A stretch of 64,000 nucleotides of DNA, taken from NCBI GenBank assembly GCA_022818135.1, contig JAFMSR010000002.1:41829107-41893106 (forward strand), in the 5' to 3' direction. The notes beneath the pieces are model-generated. The model did no database searches. It worked only from the letters and a program-made list of their open reading frames with translations, and was not told the DNA's origin. The position numbers and the translations under genes were made by a program. This stretch comes from Saxidomus purpurata (Eukaryota > Mollusca > Bivalvia > Venerida > Veneridae). Positions 13,901 through 24,095 of the stretch are shown piece after piece (the stretch's first letter is position 1; each line of letters begins with the position of its first letter).

Positions 13901-16307
13901 AAAATAAAACATGTACATTCCTTTTATCTTAACATTAACTCTCTCGATTCTTTCAGTGATGGGTTTCCTATTTAATAAATCTCCAACATCGCTGTAAGGT
14001 TTGTACGCTCTGATTCATCTCTTTTTAGGTATATAGAACTTGCACAGAATGAATCGAATGTTCGTTCCCAGGATTATTTCACCGTGTTGACCTACATTGC
14101 CAGGAACCCTGTTGGGCGTGGCCTTGTGTGGAACTGGATTCGTGATAATTGGCAGTACCTTGTCAAAAGGTTTTATGTTTACATGTATTAATTTGAGTTT
14201 AAATGTCGTTTTAATGGGTATGATATGTACCATGTAAGTACGATAAATGTTCCGTTTCAGTGGCAGCCTTGATTATACGGTCTTTTCCTTAACATGTAGA
14301 ATTATATTTTCAAAAAGTTCTTTGATGTTATTTACCGTGTACTTTTAATATATATTTATGTGATTTTAGTAAATGGCTATTCGGTTCTATATCATTATGC
14401 TTGTTGCTTAAAATAGATTGAAACATAATGTCAGCTGTCTTTCTTGGTATAATGATGTACCATTTTGCAAGAATTTCTTTTTTTTCTTAAATAGATAAAA
14501 TTAATCAGAAAGTTGTTAACAAACATGTATTGACTTGACTTCAGATTCACGTTATATTCCCGATACTTTGGGAGGATTATTCCCAGCGTTGTTTCAGACT
14601 TTAACACTGAATATCAACTTGAAGAAGTAAGAAATCTGATATAGATATTTAAAGATATAATGCTAAAAAATCGTACTATACCTTCCCCGAGATAATTTCT
14701 AAATAAAATGAAACATGAACTTTAAATATGCAAATTAATATCTCTGTTGATATAAAGAAAGAAACGCAGGGTAACAAAAATGCAATATTATGTAGCTCCT
14801 AAGGGGCCCCTCCACTAACTGTTGTACGGGTAACAGAAGTTCAAAGGGGTCTAATGAAGTTTTTTAAATTTGCTCATGATAAATCTTCATACTATTTGAG
14901 ATAACGTCAACCTTCAAATCACCTCGAAGATTTACCCTGCGTTTCCTTTTTGTGCCTCCAAATGTGGGCATATTAAAATCGTACCGTCCGTCCGTCCGTC
15001 CGTCCGTCCGTACTTCTCCGTCCTTACATTTTTCGAGTCCGGGCTGTAACTTTCTTTGTCATGCATTGTAGAATTTTAAAATAACTGAGAGCAAATGTTC
15101 AGCCCATCAAGACGACGTGTCACGTGCAAAGCCCTGTCCCTACTTCAAAGGTTAAGGTCACAGAGTTAAAAAGAAATGGAATCCTGTTTATATTGCCAAA
15201 TTCGTGTCCGGACTGTTACTTTGTCATGCATTGAAGGATTCAAAAATAACTTGGAACAAATGTTCAGCACATCAAGGTGACGTGTCGTGTGCAAGACCCA
15301 CGACCCTGCCTAAAAGGTCAAGGTCACACTAACAGTTTTTAGGTAATGGAATCCTGTTGACGTGGTAATTCAGTCATGTATGGAACTATTTTAAAATTAC
15401 ATGGCACAATTGTTGAGCACACGGAGATGGCATGCCACATGCAAGTCCCGCGTCCTAACCTTAAAGGTCAAGGTCATACTTAGAGGTCAGACAGTTTAAA
15501 ATCCTGTATATATACACATGTTTATATCTGGATAGTAACTCAGTTATACTTTGAAATATTAAAATGAATTTGCGCAAAATTAATGTTCAGCACATAGAGA
15601 TAAAGTGTCATGCACAAGTACTGGTTCCACACCCACAGACTGTGAGACACCTCTTTGGGGACATTCGTCACTTATGGAGGACAGCTCTTGTTCATTTAAT
15701 ACATTACAACATGTATTTCGCATGTTTTATAGAATAGTTGCAAACAGTTACACAAATAGTTATGACTTAAATGCTCCAATACATTTTCGTTTCAAAGGGA
15801 CACTTTTCCAAACATTTACCAATGTTACGAATGAAATATAAAAATGCAGGTTCTTAATTTCCTTATCATTTTCTCCTTTAATTTGTGTGACTTTTCTACA
15901 GGTATCAGAACAAAATACCAGTACATGTAATCTCGTTCGTGAAATAATTGATGCTTTTTTCAGTACAAAAGAAACATATTTGTGATTCAGCAAGGGGTAT
16001 TTCACTTTCTACAAAAGATGGATGATGACATCTTGGGGGGAAATTTTGCAATTGGCAATGCACGCTGTATGTGGACGATTGCATATACATTATACCAGCA
16101 TTAATAAACGTTATCTGTTCATAATATGTCAATCATACATACTTTCAGGTTGAAACGTTCTTTCAAAAGTACCCGGAAGCTGGTGCAGGGGCAAACGGAA
16201 GAAAACAAGCGTTAGAGAGTATCCGCAGGAATATCAACTGGATGAAACAAAACAAACCTGTGGTTGTTGATTGGTTACAGAAGCAATCTTCACCAAAAAC
16301 ACTTTAG
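1396..16307 (+). CDS. Gene A: membrane M1 zinc aminopeptidase (aminopeptidase N-like), 18 exons
   Basis: A type II membrane ectoenzyme that should remove N-terminal residues from extracellular peptides. Exons: 1396-1997, 2947-3088, 6242-6379, 6663-6783, 7282-7436, 8155-8268, 8579-8713, 8904-9035, 9242-9405, 9736-9815, 10195-10337, 10564-10767, 11944-12017, 12291-12395, 12771-12941, 14029-14169, 14545-14626, 16149-16307. All junctions are GT-AG and join in frame to 2862 nt (953 residues), close to the usual length of about 960. Seen: membrane anchor (9-29), Ser/Thr-rich stalk (36-70), PCFDEP motif, GAMEN (345-349), HEVSH (381-385) with the third zinc ligand E404 exactly 18 residues on, proton-donor Tyr467 in ISYSKG, and the FYRVNYP motif of the ERAP1-like C-terminal domain (620-626). 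The start ATG has a purine at -3 and G at +4. The family is certain; which M1 subfamily (ANPEP, ENPEP, TRHDE or another) is not resolved. Gene B is its tandem paralogue. Confidence 0.95.
2947..3088 (+). CDS. Gene A exon 2: PCFDEP segment
   Basis: Residues 201-248. It carries [17 protein letters not shown], a strongly conserved M1 signature of the N-terminal domain, and ends in LSNMPDN. The acceptor is TTTCAG and the donor GTGAGT. Its 142 nt equal gene B exon 2. Confidence 0.94.
4167..4184 (-). repeat. Short interstitial telomere-like motif
   Basis: Nearly three units of CCCTAA (TTAGGG on the minus strand) lie inside gene A intron 2. TTAGGG is the usual animal telomere unit, but three units can arise by chance. 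Confidence 0.5.
4595..5212. repeat. Foldback (long inverted repeat) element in gene A intron 2
   Basis: Two arms of about 165 bp (roughly 4595-4760 and 5045-5212) are inverted copies of each other. The best stretch, 4690-4748 against 5063-5121, differs at only about three of 59 positions. There is no coding capacity, so a non-autonomous foldback or MITE-like element is likely. The left arm and centre are related to 11330-11720. Confidence 0.8.
6242..6379 (+). CDS. Gene A exon 3: MSTYLVCF segment
   Basis: Residues 249-294, including the conserved [14 protein letters not shown] stretch. The 138 nt equal gene B exon 3. The donor GTCAGT is weak but is fixed by the frame and by the paralogue. Confidence 0.92.
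6663..6783 (+). CDS. Gene A exon 4: VRLFAP segment
   Basis: Residues 295-335. It opens with [12 protein letters not shown] and ends in YPLPKL, the usual lead-in to the catalytic domain. The 121 nt (phase 1 end) equal gene B exon 4. Confidence 0.93.
7282..7436 (+). CDS. Gene A exon 5: GAMEN and HEXXH catalytic exon
   Basis: Residues 335-386. GAMENWG at 345-351 is the exopeptidase signature that binds the substrate amino end. HEVSHQ at 381-386 supplies zinc ligands H381 and H385 and the general base E382. Ser at position 384, where Ala is usual, is a mild variant. The intron falls just after HEVSHQ. Confidence 0.96.
8155..8268 (+). CDS. Gene A exon 6: third zinc ligand
   Basis: Residues 387-424. 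It starts [11 protein letters not shown] and contains [10 protein letters not shown], where E404 completes HEXXH-x18-E. The 114 nt equal gene B exon 6. Confidence 0.96.
8579..8713 (+). CDS. Gene A exon 7: catalytic tyrosine region
   Basis: Residues 425-469. It includes [12 protein letters not shown] and ends ISYSK; Tyr467 matches the transition-state-stabilising tyrosine of M1 enzymes. The 135 nt equal gene B exon 7. Confidence 0.94.
8904..9035 (+). CDS. Gene A exon 8
   Basis: Residues 470-513. It starts [13 protein letters not shown] and ends in [10 protein letters not shown]. It is 132 nt and phase 0 at both ends. This length is the reference that exposes the missing base in gene B exon 8. 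Confidence 0.94.
9242..9405 (+). CDS. Gene A exon 9: [12 protein letters not shown] segment
   Basis: Residues 514-568. It contains the conserved [17 protein letters not shown] and QQRFL. The true donor is probably GTATGG at 9406, because that gives phase 2 and joins to exon 10 exactly as in gene B. The last 17 nt of the exon plus this donor are copied three more times downstream in a 62-bp tandem repeat. Confidence 0.92.
9389..9630 (+). repeat. 62-bp tandem repeat, about four copies, spanning the exon 9 donor
   Basis: Copies start at 9389, 9451, 9513 and 9575, the last one short, and are almost identical. Each contains the last 17 nt of exon 9, the GTATGG donor and about 45 nt of intron. The near-identity indicates recent expansion. 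Confidence 0.93.
9736..9815 (+). CDS. Gene A exon 10
   Basis: Residues 568-595, reading [15 protein letters not shown], the small beta domain between the catalytic and C-terminal domains. The 80 nt equal gene B exon 10. Confidence 0.9.
10195..10337 (+). CDS. Gene A exon 11: start of ERAP1-like C-terminal domain
   Basis: Residues 595-642. It contains [16 protein letters not shown] (612-627), the hallmark entry into the helical C-terminal domain. Confidence 0.94.
10564..10767 (+). CDS. Gene A exon 12
   Basis: Residues 643-710. It reads [16 protein letters not shown] and [13 protein letters not shown], conserved helices of the C-terminal domain. The 204 nt equal gene B exon 12. Confidence 0.94.
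11330..11720 (+). repeat. Divergent copy of the intron 2 dispersed repeat (gene A intron 12)
   Basis: It shares the order and wording of 4595-5040: AGAATTTC near the start, CAAAATCTTCAAA, GGTCATAAAATT, AGTAATGTTTTC and TTGGGTATAGA near the end. It lacks the inverted right arm. Confidence 0.65.
11944..12017 (+). CDS. Gene A exon 13
   Basis: Residues 711-735, ending [13 protein letters not shown]. It is flanked by TTCTAG and GTAAGA. The 74 nt equal gene B exon 13. Confidence 0.91.
12291..12395 (+). CDS. Gene A exon 14
   Basis: Residues 735-770. It reads [19 protein letters not shown] followed by ARQMFSEWL, typical of the C-terminal helical domain. The 105 nt equal gene B exon 14. Confidence 0.93.
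12617..12713 (+). repeat. C-rich and CA-rich low-complexity tract (gene A intron 14)
   Basis: A run of 14 C (12617-12630) is followed by CA-rich sequence and a second C run ending near 12713. Apparent Pro-rich or Gly-rich reading frames here are products of the composition. Confidence 0.85.
12771..12941 (+). CDS. Gene A exon 15
   Basis: Residues 770-827. It includes [15 protein letters not shown] and [12 protein letters not shown]. The 171 nt equal gene B exon 15. Confidence 0.93.
13408..13476 (-). repeat. Single arm related to the 49.2-kb hairpin element
   Basis: Begins GCACTCGTGATTAAATTACT and ends CGATAAAATGCAG. This matches, with substitutions, the reverse complement of 49121-49190. Only one arm is present, in gene A intron 15. 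Confidence 0.6.
14029..14169 (+). CDS. Gene A exon 16
   Basis: Residues 827-874. It reads [19 protein letters not shown] and [12 protein letters not shown], conserved near the end of M1 enzymes. The 141 nt equal gene B exon 16. Confidence 0.93.
14545..14626 (+). CDS. Gene A exon 17
   Basis: Residues 874-901, reading [15 protein letters not shown]. The 82 nt equal gene B exon 17. The following intron carries a pearl-like repeat. Confidence 0.92.
14950..15695 (+). mobile_element. Pearl-like element in gene A intron 17
   Basis: A CCGT tetranucleotide run (about 14984-15012) is followed by about four decayed core units of roughly 160-170 bp, marked by GTCATGCATTG, ATTTTAAAATAAC and CAAGGTCA. 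It ends with CACCTCTTTGGGGACATTCG. This layout matches bivalve pearl elements. It is a more decayed relative of the copies at 32616-34430. Confidence 0.75.
16149..16307 (+). CDS. Gene A exon 18 and stop
   Basis: Residues 902-953 and TAG. It contains [15 protein letters not shown], the usual M1 C-terminal helix, and five more terminal residues than gene B. Confidence 0.93.
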   Translation, partial: VETFFQKYPEAGAGANGRKQALESIRRNINWMKQNKPVVVDWLQKQSSPKTL

Positions 16308-16483
16308 TGTACGAGGGACAAGTGGAAACATTCAAACTTCATGATTTCATGCGGATTTCACGATTTCAAATTCATGAATTCGCTATTTGATCCTCGTGAA
16401 TTCACGATCACAACTTCACGAATTAACGTTATGAAGTTGACATCTTGAGTTTACAAAGACTAGCTAAAGTATTGAATTGATGA

Positions 16484-16489
16484 AATAAA
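16484..16489 (+). terminator. Candidate poly(A) signal of gene A
   Basis: AATAAA lies 177 bp after the gene A stop codon. A second AATAAA at 16778-16783 could be an alternative distal signal. Confidence 0.55.
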
Positions 16490-16789
16490 AATCCAAGTTG
16501 AAATGATACCTGCTGCTGTGAAATATGTCATAGATGTGTGCTTGTATGTTTAAACGTTTATCAATGTATATAATTATAGATTATGTGGAGAGAAAAAAAC
16601 TAAGCAGAACGGCAATGTGTTTTATTTGTTATAAACAAAATATAAAGATTTGTCTGCAGTATTATTTTATGTGTGTATAGATTTAGTGTGGTCTATTCCA
16701 AGTTTTAAGAGACTGTCTAATGCAGTGACTTTAAGCTCCACAGTGTTTAGCTTAAGGGAAGATGGGACACATCTGTAAATAAAACATGT

Positions 16790-18119
16790 AATGTGCCAAA
16801 CTGTTCGTAAATGACATTAGTTTCTGTCACTGCAGGCATAAATTGTCAAAAATTGTGGCGTTCCGAGAAGTCCAAGATGATTTTTAAGATGGTCACCATA
16901 AATTGCGAACGTATAAATTAAGGACACTGTGTGTGCATACTAATCATTTCGTAGAGTACAGATATTTTGCTTACACAACTGAGTGACCACTTCTAAGACA
17001 AAGCCATTTCGTAGTCCAATTGAAAAAAAGGTAAAAAAACAACCCCATGATATTTCTTCTTTTGGAAAATGTAACAGTTATCAAACAACTGATTTCTTTT
17101 GTCTTTCTTTTTCATTAATAAAAATTCCCCCTGCTAAGCATAGAGTTTTGAAATGGTATCTCTTTTAAAAACACAGCTAAAATGTAAATGTTAAATTTTG
17201 TGTCAGTTTGTGCGGTACTTCTGAAGCCACAGAACTTCGTTCGTAATAGGATGACGCCAGATTTGGCCAAACTTTGGCATGGAGAGTTTGATCATAGAAT
17301 GATAGTTTGATTGCTGATGCATGACACTGCGATAAAAGTTTAAGAAGTGGAAGGTAGATTTATAGCCAGATGTTATAGTTGAGTTTTGTGGTGCAGTTCA
17401 ATATTTTGCAATACCTTTTGCTGTACACATTGCGAGCCATTCATAAATCTTTGAATATTTAGAGTAAATGCTTTTCATATTGAACAGTTTCGATAACAGG
17501 TTGGGGGCATGAAATATCTCCAAAGTTCCAGTACATGTACTTAATTTCTTATGCATATGTCCGCTCCAATCAAACCTTTATGCCGTTTTAATCAGTCATG
17601 TGTGCCAGACATTTTATCATTGTTGTCAAAGAAAACAAGAAGAATCCATCATTTGGCTAACACATCAAGATACTGCACTTCCTCTTTCATCTTTGTCCAG
17701 GCATTTCTGCAGATCCAAACTTTAAGGTAAATCTTCCACAAAGACGGCACATTTTCAGCTAAGTAGTTTTAAATTCAATTGCTCAGTATTATATAGATTA
17801 GTGCAGTTTTTCTTAACCAACAAGTTGGTAACTTTTACCTCAGATATGAACGCATCAGTGAACATTAAAAAAAATACTAAAATGGCATTGCCCAAAAAAT
17901 CATTGTTGCAGACGTTGGTCTATTAAGCAGTTTGTTGTCAGTGATAGGTCACGTGGGTCAGTGCAACGTTTCAACGATAGCGTCGCAAATGGCAAAGGTC
18001 TTCATCGCATGCACTCCCTGTCATTGCAGTGAAGGAAGCATACGTCTGGAGGTCCTCCCTACCGCCGTACATATTATTTTGACCACTTGCTCATTCTAAT
18101 AGGTTCCATTTTTTTATCA
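16790..18119. other. Intergenic stretch after gene A
   Basis: AT-rich with no intact gene. On the minus strand 17590-17790 reads in fragments like old coding sequence, including MCRLCGRFTLK and, in a shifted frame, VWICRNAWTKMKEEV, interrupted by TGA. No family was recognised. Confidence 0.4.
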
Positions 18120-18972
18120 AATGTGCTTTGCTGAGAGTGGATTGTTTGCAATATGTTTCTTCGTGCATCCAAAGTGATTTGCTGAGTGTGGTGTGTTTGC
18201 AACATTTTTCCTCATGCATCAAATGTGCTTTGCTGAGAGTGGTGTGTTTGCAATGTTTTTCTTAATGCATCAAATGTGCTTTGCTGAAAATGGTGTGTTT
18301 GCAATGTTTTTCTTCATGCATCAAATGTGCTTTGCTGAGAGTGGTGTGTTTGCAATGTTTTTCTTCATGCATCAAATGTGCTTTGCTGAAAATGGTGTGT
18401 TTGCAATGTTTTTCTTCATGCATCAAATGTGCTTTGCTGAGAGTGGTGTGTTTGTAATGTTTTTCTCCATGCATCAAATGTGCTTTGCTGACAATGGTGT
18501 GTTTGCAATGTTTTTCTTCATGCATCAAATGTGCTTTGCTGAGAGTGGTGTGTTTTTATTGTTTTCTTCATGCATCAAATGTGCTTTGCTGACAATGGTG
18601 TGTTTGCAATGTTTTTCTTCATGCATCAAATGTGCTTTGCTGAGAGTGGTGTGTTTGCAATGTTTTTCTTCATTCATCAAATGTGCTTTGCTGAGAGTGG
18701 TGTGTTTGTAATGTTTTTCTTCATGCATCAAATGTGCTTTGCTGAGAGTGGTGTGTTTGTAATGTTTTTCTTAATGCATCAAATGTGCTTTGCTGAGAGT
18801 TGTGTGTTTGTAATATTTTTTTCATGCATCAAATGTGCTTTGCTGAGAGTGGTGTGTTTGTAATGTTTTTCTTCATGCATCAAATGTGCTTTGCTGAGAG
18901 TGGTGTGTTTGCAATGTTTTTCTTCATGCATCAAATGTGCTTTGCTGAGTGTAGTGTGTTTGTAATCTTTTT
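18120..18972 (+). repeat. 51-bp minisatellite, block 1 (about 17 copies)
   Basis: The unit contains TGCATCAAATGTGCTTTGCTG, variably GAGAGTGG, AAAATGG or ACAATGG, then TGTGTTTGCAATGTTTTTC. The period of 51 bp is a multiple of three, so several frames on both strands stay open for over 100 codons. That is not evidence for a protein. Confidence 0.95.
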
Positions 18973-19087
18973 CTTTTAGCCTTATTCGCTGGATAGTCCT
19001 TTCAGAAAAGGTAGCCGAATGTGTAAGTCTCCCTGTCAATACCGGCATCTCCAGCGTGTCCTGAAAATGTGATCACATGTCTTATTC
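18972..19087 (+). repeat. Flank duplicated after each minisatellite block, copy 1
   Basis: Begins CTTTTAGCCTTATTCGCTGG and contains GTGTAAGTCTCCCTGTCAAT. It recurs almost unchanged at 19476-19590, so block and flank were duplicated together. Confidence 0.85.
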
Positions 19088-19476
19088 AAGTGAGTGCGGT
19101 GTGTTTGCAATATGTTTCTTCATGCATCAAATGCGCTTTGCCGAGAGTGATGTGTTTGCAATATTTTTCTTCATGCATCAAATGTGCTTTGCTGAGAGTG
19201 GTGTGTTTGCAAAAATTTTCTTCATGCATCAAATGTGCTTTGCCGAGAGTGGTGTGTTTGCAATATGTTTCTACATGCATCAAATGTGCTTTGCCGAGAG
19301 TGATGTGTTTGCAATATTTTTCTTCATGCATCAAATGTGCTTTGCCGAGAGTGGTGTGTTTGCAAAATTTTTCTTCATGCATCAAATGTGCTTTGCCGAG
19401 AGTGGTGTGTTTGCAATATGTTTCTACATGCATCAAATGTGCTTTGCCGAAAGTGGTGTGTTTGCAATATTTTTCT
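19088..19476 (+). repeat. 51-bp minisatellite, block 2 (about 8 copies)
   Basis: Same unit as block 1, but most copies read TTTGCCGAGAG instead of TTTGCTGAGAG and vary between CAATATTTTTC and CAATATGTTTC. The block-specific variants show that the two blocks expanded separately after duplication. Confidence 0.93.
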
Positions 19477-19590
19477 TTTAGCCTTATTCGCTGGATAGTC
19501 CTTTCAGAAAAGGTAGACGAATGTGTAAGTCTCCCTGTCAATACACAGCCTCCCCGGAGTGTCCAGGAAATGTGATCACATGTCTAATTC
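19476..19590 (+). repeat. Duplicated minisatellite flank, copy 2
   Basis: Matches 18972-19087 with a few substitutions. Both run on to ATGTGATCACATGTCT. Confidence 0.85.
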
Positions 19591-21980
19591 CTGGTATCAG
19601 CTGGATGTAACAATGACTTTGTCGGTCAAAGTCAGGATGTTCTTATATCATGAGTTCATCAAACTGATCAACTGCATCTCAAACAATATATTTCGCGCAA
19701 CAATGTTCTTACAATAGAGTATTTCTTGTTGTACCAAAGTAACTCGATTTTAAAAAGAGGTTAAGCCACTTGCATTTCAACGTACACTGAACCTGATCAT
19801 TAAATAATGGAGAAAATGCCTGTGTAAAAGTAACATTTCTTTTTGACCGTTTATTGATCACCCTATACGGCCGATTAGGTGCATTTTATCGAATTGGGAA
19901 AAAAAGTTTTAAAATGCATGATGTTCTGTGCAATCTACAATTTTGGTCAAAATTTGGAAACAGAACATTAGGTCTTGCAAACAGAAAATAGGAGTTTGGA
20001 AAAGAACATACTTACAATGCATACTGTGTAGAGTTTGTTTAAATCTGACTCTGAATGAATCATAATTAGTTAAACAATAGTTACATCTTGTCAAAATATG
20101 GTCAAATATTGCCTTGAAATATGCGTCAGATTAAGAAAGTTCTTTAAGACCAAGTATCACGCAAGCTGCTAGGATATTGAACCGAGCATCTTTGTAAGAA
20201 GAAAACAGAAAAAAAGAAATATCAGATTTCGAGCATATTTTGCATTTTGACAATGAAATGACATTGACATTGAGTGTAAAGTGGCCAATCTTAAATGCAA
20301 TCAGATGTTAAGTATACCTTTATAAATAAAACTGTCATAGTTTACTGAACTGGTAATTTATGACAGCTATCTCGGATTTGTAACCTTCACGGGATATGCA
20401 GTAATATTACATTTCATATATAGTGGCAGTTTACTAAATCCACACACTCTTATTATGAATAAAATTGTTAGAAACCCGACACTGTTGACTATATGAATTA
20501 ACAGTGTTATCCAGAGATCATTATACGGTGTCTAAACTTATTTACCTTTTAACCGCCACTGAACTTTTTCCTTGATGGGAATACATAACTTTTATTCACT
20601 GTCACATTGGATTTTTCTACCATTCACATTCTTGCTCAAAATATGGATTGCTATAGCCTGGTCACCAGGCCCTGAAATATCTCTTTTACTAATTAATATT
20701 TCACTCTTTTGTTCTAGAGCCAGTCTACTATCCAGCGCGGATTTCAGAAAACTCCCCCCCCCCCCCCGTGTACAAAGCAAAATCACATAAAACAGACTGG
20801 AAATAGTGCATGAAATATAGTATATTGAAAAAAACATAAATTATATCAGACTAGTAACTAGTCTAAGATTGCTAATACCTCAGAGGTGTGGAAAAATTCT
20901 TAGTAAATGTTGCTACTCTACTTCCTTACTCAATTTAATCTCCCATTTTTTTGTTCAAATTCCCCCTTTCCATTAAAAAGAGTTAATAACATATTATAAT
21001 AATGGACGTATTTTGCGTGGAGTATTAATGATATATCAATGTATTTCATGGTGGCGAGGCTTGGATTTTCAGCCTAGGTGTGGAAAAAATCTTAATATAT
21101 TTTTTTCAGGAAAATGCGAGCATTTGACACTGCTTTTGCTATTAGTGCGTAAACAATAGCATTAACGTCATAGTTATATTAAAATAGTAAAGAATTGTCA
21201 TTGATGTCGGTTAACCCTTAACACCATGCACAGCTTGCTAGTATTGTTTCAAATATTTGTTCCAATACCTGGGAAGCCTATCATAACATCGTCTTTATTG
21301 TTGACGAGCGTTCCTGATTTACACATTTTGTTTATACCATCCCCTTGGTGTTAGTATAAATTAATCATAGAATGGTGCATCGCCTCTGCTATACAATAAT
21401 AATTGTATACTCAATACTATAAACAAATTATTCCCGTAGGTCTTGGTAGGTATATGATTGGTTTGGTTGGGGGCAGTGAGTATTTACATGTACGTGTTTA
21501 ACGTTCTATTCCCTTTTCTTTTTAGTACATCTCAGTGGATTGATGCTATATCATAAAATTTGTGGAAAATGACTTCAAACAAGAATTTACACGGTATCAA
21601 TTTAATGTATCACGAGTTTGGATAAAAAACATTTAAAATTAAAAACACGTTAAAAATTAAAATGCACATTTACTCCTGACCTCGGAATACATCCAATTAT
21701 TTATCTCATCATTCTATCTTTCTTGGTTGGTTGGTTTCATACAAAGATGTTAATCACCGAGATCAAGATTACCAGTCACGTCCTTCGTGAAGTGATTCGC
21801 GGCTCTATAGGTTAATTAATTAGAAGATGTGATATACCTGTCTGCAGGAGAGAAGAGTCTGAAAAACTATCATCACCTGTTCAAACACGCTCAGGTACGC
21901 ATGATTTATGTGAACAGGAGCAACGCGGGACACTTGAAGCTTGTTTATAATCGAGGAGTGCATTACCTGTTAATATTTAC
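19591..21980. other. Intergenic stretch before gene B
   Basis: No coding exon is supported. It holds a 14-C run (20754-20767) and otherwise AT-rich single-copy-looking DNA. The proximal promoter of gene B is probably in the last few hundred bases. Confidence 0.5.
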
Positions 21981-21986
21981 ATCGCG

Positions 21987-21993
21987 TATAAAA
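21987..21993 (+). promoter_or_regulatory. Candidate TATA box of gene B
   Basis: TATAAAA sits in a small GC context 109 bp before the end of the 5' leader. It would place transcription start near 22015 and leave a leader of about 85 nt before the ATG at 22102. No equivalent was found for gene A. Confidence 0.45.
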
Positions 21994-22101
21994 CGTTGGT
22001 AAATAAACGTTTTTAAATAATATATGAGTCTATTGTGAAATGCTCCACTTTAAGGATACTTTTACTTCAGTGTGTTAACGAGATACGATATACCGAAGAA
22101 A

Positions 22102-22718
22102 ATGGATGGGAATTTTGAAAGAAAAAGAATCGCGTTGGATAGGAGATGTTGTTATTTTCTGGTATTTTGTGTTTTAGTGTTGCCCGTGGTCACCGGAATT
22201 GTTGTCTGGTATTTGACAGATTCCGCGTGTTCGGACAGCACTGATAACGGGAAGCAGGAGTCGGCCGCTGCTACAAAACCATCATATTCAGTAGAACCAA
22301 CCACATCCGTACAGACAACCTTTGATCCCGCTGAGCCGTGGAAAAACCTGCGTCTGCCGCACCATATTGTACCTGTACATTACGACATAACACTCTACCC
22401 AAACTTCTATGGAGACAACGGCTGGTTCTATGGAAACGAAACCGTGGAATTAGATGTCAAGCAATCTTCGAGATATATACTTATCCATGCAAACTTTCTA
22501 AATTTAACCAAAACTGTGCTAAAGGACCAAAATGGAGGCAACATTCCTATTAAACGCACATTCTGGTACGAAGAAAATCAGTTTTGGGTGACTGAAGTAA
22601 CATCTCCCGTGCCAGTTTCGCGTGTGTATTTACACTTGCAGTTTGACGGGTCTCTAACTCGGGAGATATACGGATTCTATAAAAGCACATACCTTAACTC
22701 GGACACACAAGAGGAAAG
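22102..22718 (+). CDS. Gene B exon 1: tail, membrane anchor, stalk
   Basis: Residues 1-206. Basic tail (ERKR, DRR), hydrophobic helix 17-38, Ser/Thr/Pro stalk to about 78, then [12 protein letters not shown] (83-94). The frame stays open upstream to 22072, but there only a GTG is available, so the ATG is chosen. Confidence 0.92.
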
Positions 22719-24061
22719 GTAAGTTCAATGCGCGCCTGGATAACCGCTAAACCGGTTTAAACATAAAGTAAATCAACAATTAACGAGACTGACCTTTCTA
22801 AGAAAGTTACCCTGAGTTTAGAATGGCATCAGTCGTTAGAGTAATGTATCCTTCAGTCATCTGATAGCATTTTCATGGGAATATTGATCACATCTTCGAC
22901 GTCTGTTGAGAAGATCTTGGATAGAACATTTCTCTTTGACAGAAAGATTTCTTCGGTATTGAAAATATACTTATTTATTGGGTCGCAAATGTTTTTAAAA
23001 AATCTCAATCTCAACAGACAATGTAGGTCTACCCAGAGTTTAACACTTTTATTTATTATTGTTTTGTCCTCAATGGTGCATTCCGTCTTGCATGCTAGTG
23101 TCCTTTCTCTTTCTGTCCAGTTTTTTCCTGTATCTGTAAAAACGCTACCATTTTATACTTTGAGATTTGAGATGAATCGTGTACTCTGTCCTCTGTGCTT
23201 TATATTGGATTCATCTGCTTCTTAACATGATCTGCTATGTGCCTGCTTGCTTGCGTGCCAGTAGTTTCCTTCGTGTTTCAGGCGAGGAACCCTCTCATTA
23301 TACTTTGAAACACATGTTGGCTTTTCTGTCCGTTAAGCTGGTCCGAACTCAAGGAGGCATCTCATATAACTGGAAATGATAACCGGAGACCGTATAACCG
23401 CAGTTATTTTCCGCTTATTAGAAATAGTTTTATGAAGCTACATCTTTTTTGTAATGACTGGTAACTAAGAAACACTTTACACTTGCTTGCTGTTGTCCAG
23501 AGACACAAGTTTCAGTCTCATTTGTACACTGCTGCAGTAACTATTTGTTTTTCAGTGGTTTGGTATTTTCATGTATCAAAAAAATAACTCTCTAGAAACT
23601 GCCTACGTATAAGCAAGTTGCAGTCATGCTATTAAGTACATTTACATTTTTGTTATTGAGGTCGTCACTTTTTTCATCTATCGCAAGCAATAATACCTTA
23701 AGAGTATGTTACCAAATACGGGACACATGCACTCACTTTCAATACCTCCTTTTTTAAATGCCAATTTGTGATATTAATAATAATCTTATTCTTTTTTTTG
23801 TTCTCGAGTAATACATAGTCAATAAATGTTGTTTCAGACATCTGGCATCTTCGAAGTTTCAGCCTGTGGACGCCAGACGAGCGTTTCCATGCTTTGACGA
23901 GCCGAACATAAAAGCCGAGTACACCGTCACACTTGTGCACAGGGATGGCTATTTCGCCTTGTCAAATATGCCAGACAGAGTATGTCGTTTTCTCATACGT
24001 TACAATGATGGTTCAATACGTTCAATTACTATAACTTTTATAGCAAAGAGAGAGGGGAAAA

Positions 24062-24095
<34 letters not shown>

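Noticed and set aside
18193..19575. Long open frames with repeated MHQMCFAES units on both strands
   Set aside because: They follow from a stop-free 51-bp DNA repeat. Several frames and both strands are open at once, and the DNA unit, not the protein, is conserved.
22072..22101. Upstream GTG-initiated extension of gene B
   Set aside because: Animal mRNAs start at AUG; the ATG at 22102 has good context and gives a tail of normal length before the anchor.
22875..23225. 116-codon frame in gene B intron 1
   Set aside because: It lies inside an intron whose two flanking exons join perfectly, and shows no family motif.
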